This document shows, one piece after another, positions 33,199 to 42,800 of a DNA stretch of 64,000 nucleotides. The notes under the pieces were generated by a model. That model made no database searches, had not been told where the DNA came from, and saw only the letters and a list, made by a program, of their open reading frames with translations. This stretch comes from Laccaria trichodermophora (Eukaryota; Basidiomycota; Agaricomycetes; Agaricales; Hydnangiaceae). Each line of letters starts with the position of its first letter. The stretch's first letter is position 1. Both the position numbers and the translations under genes were made by a program. The stretch covers positions 4,588,001 through 4,652,000 of the forward strand of contig JACTVC010000002.1 in NCBI GenBank assembly GCA_018417955.1. The letters run 5' to 3'.

Positions 33199-36100
33199 TT
33201 AACGTCGTCCTCGCCTGCGCTTATGGTCCTCGTCTCGCTTCCGAATGTTCTGAATCCGCCGACCTGCACGTTTGCCTCGCTTAGTCCTTTTCCATCCAAT
33301 GTCCGTCATTTGGTCGTCCACCTCGCCGTCTTCCAAGTCGCTGTGTGAAGCGTTCGCGCCCGGATAATCATACTGCACCGGATCCAACACTAAGGGCCCC
33401 GCTGAGGCCATCATGTCGCTGATCGCGGCTAAGTGCGCTTCCTCGAACTCCCTAGGATCTATGATTGCGGGGGAATCCACTTCCATTCGATCATCCCCTC
33501 CTAGTCTGGCGGCTAAGGGAGTACGAGGATCTGTTAATCGAGCAGAGAGTGAGGCTAACCCCACTGGGTCGCGCAACCTGGAAGCAAGATCACTTGTCAT
33601 GCGGGACATTAACGTAGGTTGGGTGTTCTCAGGAAGAGGGGAGATAGGGGGAGGAATCATCGTGTCGGAGATGCGCAGCGCTAGGGGCCTGTCGACATCG
33701 AGGCCAGCTGCTGAGTTCCCGGTCACGGGTGGCAGCGCGGCCGCCACTGGCCAAGGCAGCAGAGCACTTGGGGTAGGACCTGATGGAGGCAAGGGGTAAG
33801 GTATGACTGTAGTATTCCCCTGTAACAAGACTGGGCTAAAGGTATTCCCCGAAGGTGACCACATGAAAGCGATGTTCGCGCCAAAAGGCAGCGGGGAGTC
33901 AGGAGACAGATTTAGAGCAGCTGGGGCATTAGGGACTATAGGAAGCGCGCCTGAGGGCAGCGGGACTTGCGCGATAGTGCTAGGGACGAATGCATGCCCA
34001 GGGGCTCTTTGCAAAGCCGAAGATTGGGCACGAGCGGGGGGAAGGCTTTCCATTGATGGCGAACACGATTCCGGGGATGACGATCGCGAGGGGCGACGAT
34101 ATCTTCTTGGAGATACAGAGCGTCGGTAGAAGGCTCGGTTCCTAGGTGGAGGTGAAGGAGAACGCTGGTAACGCCGTCGTGAGTATGCAGGTCGCTCTGA
34201 CGAACGGTAGCGAGATCTGGAATGCGAGCGTCTGGCGTGGTCGTACCGGTCAGACGCTCTAGGACTACGCTGATACCGACGTGTTGGTCGATCCCGGCTC
34301 ATTGGCCTGCGAGAGGAAGAACCAGCTACTGGCGGGGGAGCACCTGTTGAACTGGCAGGGGGTAGCTGGGAAGGCTGAGGGTCGACATTTGGAGTCGGAT
34401 AAAGGACAGAGGAACTGGGCCAAGTGTGAGTTGACTGCCGTAGAGCTCTAAGGTAGTCCTCGTAGTTAGCGAAAGAGGCCAGCAATTCGATTCCATTCTC
34501 TTGACGGTGGTGCATGTAACTCCTCAGCTGCCTCGCCTGGCTAACAGACCCTGCCTCGAGCCAGAAGCTCTGATTCTGGCCAACGGTCGTCCTGAAGATT
34601 CGTCGTATGGGTACTTGGATCCTAGTCCCTATATCCATAATTAGCGTTTGAATGGACACGAAATTCAGCGTAAGCGGCAATCCGTAGAGTGTCAAGTATG
34701 AAGACGCGAATTCCAGGGGGTCGTCTGGGACCGTGTCCATCCTCACGTCAATGGAGTCCTCGACCATGAAATTGAACGGAATTTGCGGGCCCATCGGTTC
34801 TCCTGCCGAATCTTCATCTCCTAGCGACACTTCTTCATCCGATTTCCTTTTTTCCGTATGGACGCCAGAGGGGATAGCAGATGCCGGATTAGACTCAGTG
34901 ATCTGGGACACAGGGGATCCCATCGCGCCCGTGGCTGCGGGTAGGGAATTCATGTCTGGAGCTGCGGGAACAATGGTCGCGCTCTTAGCACCCTCATTGT
35001 TTCTTACTGACTGAGTTAGGAAGTCAAGGTCCGGGTAATGGTCGTCGTCGCTATCGCCATCGTGATCAGAAGGAAGACGAGGAGGATCTCGCAGAGAGGG
35101 CAGATCTTCCGGTCTGGGAGTTGGGGCTTCCCTTCCTGCATCGCCCGGTTGAGGGTCCAAGCTGTTGTAGATCCATGCAGGTTGTCGAAGGCGTACTTTG
35201 CCTAAATCACGATAGGTTCCTGGAGGACACGGTTGGCCATATATGTTTACATTCGAGACGCAACCAGGAGGTGGCTTGGGGGCTTGCAGGAAGAAGATAT
35301 GCCATCGTCTTTCTCGATCATAACGACTATGTGTTCGATGGTCGGGGTTTGTCTTAGCGCCAACCTCCCTGAAAGTTCCTTCAGGCTGGTGTTGCTCCAC
35401 GAACTTCCTCCACTTCTTCTTTTCTGTCGGTGGAGCACCGGCACGTGAGGGTTCAGCCTTCTTAACAGGCGGGGGTTTGACCCAAGGAACTCTGTCTCTA
35501 TCCACGATAACCGTTACCGGCGGGGGAGGGCTATAATCGGCAGTTTCCTTCTCCTTCGCCTTCTGACGTTTGTTGGAGTTGATGTCATTAGGAACGGTTG
35601 GCCAAATCCATCCTGGATCGAAAGACCTCAACGGATTCGTTATCGTCAAGTCCCCTCGAGCAATGGCTCGGACGTCATACTCGTTAACGTTCCAGCGAAT
35701 CGACGAAGAACTGGTCCCCGCGGCAAAGTCGATCATGGCTTCTCGAGCAGCGAGTTGTACGCGCTCCGTAGACGAGATTTCTCTGGCTATGAAACAAGGA
35801 ATTCCTTCCTTCAGGTACCATCTGGCCGTACGTTCTTCCGCTCCGTTTAACCAGACTCCTATATAGCGATCATCAGCAAAATCTACTTCGGCTTCCGGGT
35901 CCGGCATCCAGAAACGAGATCCAGGTAGACGCGCTACATAGTCGATAAACGCGCGCTTATCCTTTATACCGCGCTGTACCTCCGTGACGCGGTCCACGGC
36001 AGCTGCGAATCGTCTGAGTTGTCGGAGAGCGTCAATCTGTTCAGAAGTGGGATAGATGGGTCGAACGCTGGTACTCCACAACGCTCTTTGTTCATCGTCG

Positions 36101-36762
36101 AAGAAGTAGAGGTCCAAGTACTCTTGGTGCAAGGCCTCCATTCGTCGGTCCGTCTCTTGATTAATTTTTATTAATTTGTCAATGTAGTCGTTTTGTATTC
36201 TTCCAGTGTCTATAGCGGGGATCCCATCACTCCTCCAGCAGTTATTAACCGATTCGAATTCAGGACTATCGCGCGGATCTCCCGCTGCGGGCGTCACGAT
36301 TAAGGCTCTCCATTCCTTTCCAGGGAGGCAGAGCTGGGCGTTCCGGGTGGGATCGAAGGGTCCTATGTGTCCATCGTAACGACGGTTCTGTTCTTCGAGA
36401 GAATTTATATATTGGTTTAAGTTGCTGGGCCTCAAGCCTGGGCAGTAAGCATGACGATAGGAATTGGGAGAGGTGATTTCCCATAGCCTTTCTCCTATTC
36501 GTACCATCCTGCGACGAATAGCGTCGGGTAGAGAGTAGGAAGGCGGAGCAGGCAGTAATGGGATTCGGTCATAATCCGCAAAACTGGGTATTCGGCTGGG
36601 GATGAAACGCCTCGTGTCATTGTCTCCGACTCCAAGGATGTGCTGGGGTCGACCCGTCATCCTTCGTATTGCGCCCTTCACGTTTCGCGCTTTACAGCGG
36701 CGGGACGCTCGAGGCTGGCAGGCTGGAAGGGGTAATGAAGGTTGGTGACTAGGTGGGATCAA
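33199..36762 (-). CDS. Gypsy-2 accessory ORF2, SR-rich protein of unknown function
   Basis: A frame of about 1187 codons between Pol and the 3' LTR, 113 bp after the Pol stop. The first ATG is at codon 35 (36660), and the frame is open upstream without an ATG, so it could be reached by splicing. Visible parts: a possible coiled coil near 189-220; a proline-rich block near 400-540; a compact region near 665-757 (LTLYGLPLTLNFVSIQTLIM) that could be RRM-like; an Arg-Ser-rich stretch near 814-894 (RSHSRSRYRSSERPAYSRRR); and a strongly basic C-terminus. There is no signal peptide or membrane segment, so it is not an envelope protein despite its position. A role in RNA binding or nuclear import is inference. 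Confidence 0.8.
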   Translation of the reverse strand: MIPPSHQPSLPLPACQPRASRRCKARNVKGAIRRMTGRPQHILGVGDNDTRRFIPSRIPSFADYDRIPLLPAPPSYSLPDAIRRRMVRIGERLWEITSPNSYRHAYCPGLRPSNLNQYINSLEEQNRRYDGHIGPFDPTRNAQLCLPGKEWRALIVTPAAGDPRDSPEFESVNNCWRSDGIPAIDTGRIQNDYIDKLIKINQETDRRMEALHQEYLDLYFFDDEQRALWSTSVRPIYPTSEQIDALRQLRRFAAAVDRVTEVQRGIKDKRAFIDYVARLPGSRFWMPDPEAEVDFADDRYIGVWLNGAEERTARWYLKEGIPCFIAREISSTERVQLAAREAMIDFAAGTSSSSIRWNVNEYDVRAIARGDLTITNPLRSFDPGWIWPTVPNDINSNKRQKAKEKETADYSPPPPVTVIVDRDRVPWVKPPPVKKAEPSRAGAPPTEKKKWRKFVEQHQPEGTFREVGAKTNPDHRTHSRYDRERRWHIFFLQAPKPPPGCVSNVNIYGQPCPPGTYRDLGKVRLRQPAWIYNSLDPQPGDAGREAPTPRPEDLPSLRDPPRLPSDHDGDSDDDHYPDLDFLTQSVRNNEGAKSATIVPAAPDMNSLPAATGAMGSPVSQITESNPASAIPSGVHTEKRKSDEEVSLGDEDSAGEPMGPQIPFNFMVEDSIDVRMDTVPDDPLEFASSYLTLYGLPLTLNFVSIQTLIMDIGTRIQVPIRRIFRTTVGQNQSFWLEAGSVSQARQLRSYMHHRQENGIELLASFANYEDYLRALRQSTHTWPSSSVLYPTPNVDPQPSQLPPASSTGAPPPVAGSSSRRPMSRDRPTRRYQRSPRASDRYDHARRSHSRSRYRSSERPAYSRRRYQRSPSPPPRNRAFYRRSVSPRRYRRPSRSSSPESCSPSMESLPPARAQSSALQRAPGHAFVPSTIAQVPLPSGALPIVPNAPAALNLSPDSPLPFGANIAFMWSPSGNTFSPVLLQGNTTVIPYPLPPSGPTPSALLPWPVAAALPPVTGNSAAGLDVDRPLALRISDTMIPPPISPLPENTQPTLMSRMTSDLASRLRDPVGLASLSARLTDPRTPLAARLGGDDRMEVDSPAIIDPREFEEAHLAAISDMMASAGPLVLDPVQYDYPGANASHSDLEDGEVDDQMTDIGWKRTKRGKRAGRRIQNIRKRDEDHKRRRGRR

Positions 36763-36875
36763 GGTTCTTAGAGGAACTTTCGGAGTTTTAATTTGACTGT
36801 ACAGTAGTATTATTTAATAGGCGTAGGGTTATGGTTATGGTTATGTTATTTTGGAAGGAGGGATTTGGGGCTTGA
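36763..36875. other. Spacer between Pol and ORF2
   Basis: 113 bp including a short GGTTAT triplet repeat (36836-36854) and the termination codon context of Pol. No other feature. Confidence 0.5.
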
Positions 36876-39800
36876 TTAAATGAGTAGACCTTTGGACTTG
36901 AGGTATTCTCGTCTAAGTTGAGGCGAGTTCCTGAGGTCGTATTCCGAGGCCCATGAGTCGTCCGCTGGCCCGTAACCTTTCCATCTTATTAAATACATTC
37001 TTCGGTTGGCCTTTTTCTTGCCAACTAATCGATGACCTAGAATGGCTTCGACTTCGTATTCCTCGGAAGCTTTCAGATCGCGAGTCGAAGGTAATTCGGT
37101 CCGTTCCCCAAATTCCTCCGGCGAAGAGTTATACTTTTTGAGGTGATCTAAATTGAATACCGGATGCATTGAGTATGTGTCGGGTAGCCTTAGACGGTAA
37201 ACTTGGGGATTAATCTTTTCAATGACTTCAAAGGGTCCTATCATCCGTTGTACTAACTTCTTGCCAGTTCCTTCTACGTCGACTAGCTCTAAGGAATGAG
37301 GATTGACCAGGGCGTAATCGCCTACTTTCAGGGTCTGAGTGGGCCTACGCTTCTTGTCGTACGCTTTGGCTTGCCGGTCTTGCGCTAGGGCTATAGCATC
37401 CTTAGCATAGTTCCGATGCATCTCAAGCATTTCGACGAAGTCTTCAGCGGATTGACTGGGCAGGAAAGGTCGTCGAGACGGATCAATTTCGGGCGCAATG
37501 ACTCCGGTGGAGATTCTAGGATTATATCCCATCAATAAGAAGTTTGGAGAATATTTTGTGGACGAATGCACGCTGCTATTATAGGAGTAAGCTAGTACGC
37601 TTAGCCAGTTCGACCAGCTCTCCTTGTCCGAAGACACGTAAGCGCGTAGCATTTGTTCAATGGTAGCGTTGAGTATTTCGGTTTGTCCGTCGGTTTGCGG
37701 GTGATGAGCCGATGACAAGGCCATGACGCTACCGTAGTTGGCGACTACTGATTTCCAGAATATAGTGGCCCATCTTCTGTCTCGGTCCGAAATAATGACT
37801 TCAGGTAACCCATAGATGTTGACTACCCTCTCAACGAAAAGTTTAGCGAATCCTTCTTGAGTCAATGTGGTGTGAGTGGGTATAATGATGGCGAATTTGG
37901 TGAGTTTATCCACTATGACAAGTATAGCAGTGTAGCCCTGTTCTCCTGACGCGGGTAGGCCAGTTATCATGTCCATAGAGACCGTTGAAAAAGGTCTAGA
38001 CGGTATGTGCGCGGGTCTTAACGCACCCATCTTGGCTCGATGATCTGCTTTGATCTTTTGACAGACGTCGCAAGTAGTCGCGAACGCTTCCGCGTCCTTA
38101 TTCATAGTGGGCCAATAGAAAAGCTCTTGCAATCGCGCTATGAAGCGGCGAGGTCCAGCGTGAGCGCTTTCGTATGGTGATTCATGGATCCACCGCAGTA
38201 CGTAGTTGATTTTGGATTTAGGGACACATAATCGAGTTTTCCAACCCGCGTCTATGAAGTATAGTAATCCATCCTGTCCTCTTTGGAAGTGGCTGGCTGA
38301 GATTATAGTTCTTTCGTTCGGCTGTACCTTCAGGTATCGAGGTGCAAAGAAGTTGTCCGTCTCGTAACCCTCAGCAAATTCTTTACAGATGCTCGGGTCC
38401 ACGGATATCAATAGTTGGGAACGACTGGACCATTCTTCCTCGGGGGGAGATGCGGAGGACTTAACTCCTACGGGGTATGTCCAAGGGTCCGATTTAGTAA
38501 ATGGTAGAATGTCCCCTTGTTCGTCTGAGACAGGCATGGGTTTAGAGTCATTCGGAGCTTCCACGCTAACGGGTTCTTCAGTGACCACTGGGAGTTCGCG
38601 CTTTTTATCAGCAGCGAGTTGTCGCCTAGTACGTACCGAGGCCGCCATCTTGTCCACAATATCTTCCCACCACATGACGCAGAAAGCGGCTTTAGGTGCG
38701 GCCGCTCTAAATATCCTATCTTCCACTTTCTGGGCAATTCCACGTTTCAGGTCATCCTGCTCAATAGGAATATTATCGTCATTCAACGGAGAGTCGTGTG
38801 GAGGAATCCGAATAAGGCGTGATAAAGGATCAACGTTGGAGTGAATCCTGCCGGCTCTATGGACGATCTTGAGTCCTGGGTATGCAGCAAATACCGCCCC
38901 CCAGGCCGCTAGTCGCCTGTTGGCATTTTCGTAGACTCGCGCCCACACCAGGGCAGCGTGGTCCGTGATCAATGTGATGCTTTCTCCCTCTATGAATGGT
39001 TGGAACTTAACTAGCGCTTCTTTTGCAGCTAGAGCTTCCCTTTCAGTAGCGCTGTAGTTCCGTTCGGCTGATTTGAAGGTTCTACTCCAGTAAGCAATCA
39101 CACGCTCAACGTGAATGATCGTCTCATCCAGCGTCGCCCCCCACTCATCCCGTTGCTCAACTTCATGTTGGTCCTGAAGCTTAGCGACGAGATTAGGCAC
39201 GTCCTTATTGGCGTTCCACGCGGTCTCCAGTCTCGCGTAACATGGGGTGCCTTTAAGGTCTTTGACTTGAATCGTCTGTACTTGTTGTAAACTGGCACCC
39301 AGCGCAACGTCCGACGCGTCGGTATACAGCCTATAGGCTTGTCCTGTGATCGGGTGTCCTAATACGGGGGCATTAGCAAGGGCGTCCTTGGCTTGGTTAT
39401 AAGCCACTTCCTGTTCCGCGCGCCACTGCCATTTGACACCCTTCTTCAGAAGGTCAAACAGAGGCGCAGCGATCATAGAATAGAAGGGTATATACGAGGA
39501 AAAGTAGACAACCATTCCTAAGAATTTCTGCAGGTCGTTGACAGAGGTAGGTCGTGCGAGATCCATTATGGCTTGAACCTTTTCCTTGTGAGTGGAGAGG
39601 CCCAACCTTGATACCTTTTGCCCTAGCAACAGTATAGATGAGTAACCGACGTAGCACTTAGCCGGGGATAAGGTTATCCCAGCAGCAGCGATAGCTCCTA
39701 GAACTCGATCCAAATGCTCGAGATGCTCCGTCCAATTCTTGGAATACACGACGATGTCATCGATGTAAACTAGGGCAAATAGCCAAAGAAACGGGGCTAG

Positions 39801-42800
39801 TATCCCCTGCATCACTCTCTGGAAGATTGAAGGCCCGTTCCTAAGTCCAAATGGCATTCTTTTGAACTGCCACAGACCCAGGTGACATCGGAAGGCGGTC
39901 TTCTCCTTGGCGTCATCAGCCATTTCCAGCTGAGTGAACCCTGCTAATGCGTCGAATGAAGATAACACTTGGGATCCTGATAACGCTTGGATGATTTCGG
40001 ACTGCCGAGGAATGGGGAATTCGTCCGGAATGGTCTTCGCATTTAGCTTCCTGTAGTCGATTACGAGTCGAGGTTTGCCGTTCCTATAGACTACGAGGGC
40101 TGGGAAGCCCCATGGACTGACGGAAGGTTCTATAACTTCTGCCTCGAACCAAGTTTTCATCTGTTGGTCGATCACTTCCCTTTTTGCCGGTGAGGCCCCA
40201 TACATTGGCTCCGAAATCGGTTGAGTATTCGGTAGCAGCGGAATCTGTACTCGCGCGTCCATGTGCCCTAGTCGTCCGTTGACGCCGAACGCCGCAGCAT
40301 TTCTGCGCAGGACGTCGGCTAGACGCTCTCGGTACTCCTCAGGGATGTCTGGTCCTAAATTAACCAGTTGATCTACGTCTCCGTTCACGGGGTCCTCAGG
40401 TACAGCTGTGGTCTTTGGTCCCCATGATTCGTTTTCCTCAAAACGATCGTCGTGCCCTGGGGAATCGGCCATAGGATTCGTAGCTGAAGCCAAGTCTTGA
40501 GCCTTGAGGGTACCTACTATGGTCTTCCGCAGTGCTTCGGCGGAAGCTGCCATTTTGTCTAGATGTTCTTTATCCCTAGGTTTATCTATCAGGTTCTCCG
40601 GGTCATGCAGATAACCCACGACCTCTCCCGCTCTAACGTAACGGGGGTGGGTACTCGGGTTGGCGATTGGAATAAAGGGACAGGAGGCGCTAATCCACGT
40701 AGTAGGCGCGGCCATTACATTTTGATCTTCTGTCCCAATGATGACCTTCTCCACGATCCAATCTTCTCGGCCGTCGAACATTGCATGCACAGCTACGTTA
40801 CAAACGCTGTTCGGGTGAATCAAGGTGTCGTCCAAGGCCACAACTTCCATAAGTTTGATCGCGCTGATTTTGGGTTTAGCGCGGGCTACCGCTTTTCTTC
40901 GCACGAATGACTGCATGGTGTGGGCAGCTCTGATCTCGAATCCCAAATCGATATTTTCAGTGGAGGCAGCGAGTATCACGCGCCCTGATCGACCAACTGC
41001 TACTTCGCAATGTCCAGAGGCGTACCTGGTTAGCCCGAGTTCGTAAGTAGTCTGGAAATCTTCCCCTAGGAGGAGAGGCACGTTCATGTTTCGAACGACG
41101 TAGGCTTCGAGTTCGAAACTGACGATCGACTCATCTCGTGCGAGGACGAATAAATTGGTCCTAATGTATCCTAGTACCTTAGCACCCCCTGTGAGCTGAT
41201 ACAGTTTCATTCGCAACCCTTCACGCAGACGAGGAGTGTCTGGCATCGACTTCCAATATTCCTCGGATATGAGTGTAATGTCCGCTCCTGAGTCCAATCG
41301 AGCGCGGATAGACTCCATCTCCAGGTTACCTACTTTCGCGGGCATATGTAAAGCTCTTGTCCCAAGAGACCCCATGCCCTCGGGTAATGAACGGCCTTTG
41401 ACTGCAGGAAAGACACGCCCTGGGTCGTAAATGCGTTCAGTCCTTTTAACCTTGCCGGGCGCTAGCTTGTTCTTCTGTGGAGCGTCCAGTTCTTCCTTGC
41501 TCTTTCCCTTGTTGTAACCCTTAGTCTTATGTGCGTTCCGATGGGCAGGGTAGACTTTATGAAGCTTTGCGTCTGTCCGTTGTTCGGTATTCATTTCCTT
41601 ATCGCGCATATCTGCAGCGGTTTCCACGCGCTTTTCTGCTGCGAAAGAGTTTCTATAGCATCCTTTCGACGAGTGGATTTCGGTTGCGTAAGTCTTAAGT
41701 AGTCGTTCACTCTCATAAGCAGAAAGGGCGGTGTTAGATTCAACCAACATGACTAAATACTCTCTATCTGCTTCTTCCTCCTCATCCCATACGATATGGA
41801 TTTTGTGGGCATTACGAAGGGCATTCCATTTACCATAGTGAGGGCAATCCCGATGGAAATGTTTAGGACTTGTGCAAATGTAGCAATCTCCGTTGGGCTC
41901 TCGTGGGCTGACCTTGGAGTCGTCCCTCTCGAAGGTTATTCCATTCACTGTTTTACCGTGAGGAAATTCCTGCTTCGCGGGCGCCGGTTTACGCCCCCCA
42001 GTGCGCGGCGGAGGTTTACGATTATTGTTGGAGGTGAAGTTGACGTCTCGTTCTAGTTCTTCTTCCTCATCGGAAGAATAGGATTCTAACTGAACTCCTT
42101 GACTAATAGGTTCCGCTACCGCTGCGTGTACTGCGCGCGATCGGTTGTTCCTATAGTATGGCGCCGGCCGCTTATTGCGTTCGGCCTGCTGCCAGGAAGT
42201 TACGAGACCGTTCCTCATCCGTTTAGCTACGGATTGGACGGATAGTATCGTTGGGCAGATAATCTCGTTGAGATAATGCGACCATTCCACAGGTTGCCGA
42301 CGAAGTATACGCGCGACTGCTGTGGGCCCATCGACTTCATCGGGGTGAAGGAAGTGGTGATATCGAACGCGACGTTGAATATATTCTAGTGGGCTTTCTT
42401 GTTCGTGACCTTTATTCCGGAAAGTCATTTCGTCGAACTCAAAGGTTCGATCCCGTACCCATTCTTCATCCAAGAAGTGAGCTTGGATTCCGACCATCAT
42501 GTTGTCCCAGTCAACCGAGAAATAGTCGCGGTCTGGGGCTGGTAGGGTTTCCCACCAGCTTAGGGCGTAAGAGGTCCATTTAAAGGGGGCTAACTGAGCA
42601 ATTCCTTCTTTCATCTTGGGTCCCAATCTAGCGAGGAATCCCATGTTGCTCAAATAGTTGATAGCGGTCTCGCCTGCTCCGTCCCATTCCGGTAACACCG
42701 CGCTATTGAGCTTGCGGTTCAACTGCCATTCCTCGGGAAGTCGCCACCAGGGAGTTATATTGGGGTCTTGCGAGTTGGGGCCTCCACTATTCCCTCCTCC

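Noticed and set aside
33199..36762. ORF2 as a retroviral envelope gene
   Set aside because: No signal peptide, membrane span, cleavage site or Cys pattern; it is basic and Ser-Arg-rich.
36826..36854. Short GGTTAT repeats resembling a telomere
   Set aside because: Only three units, not the TTAGGG type expected, and inside the retrotransposon spacer.
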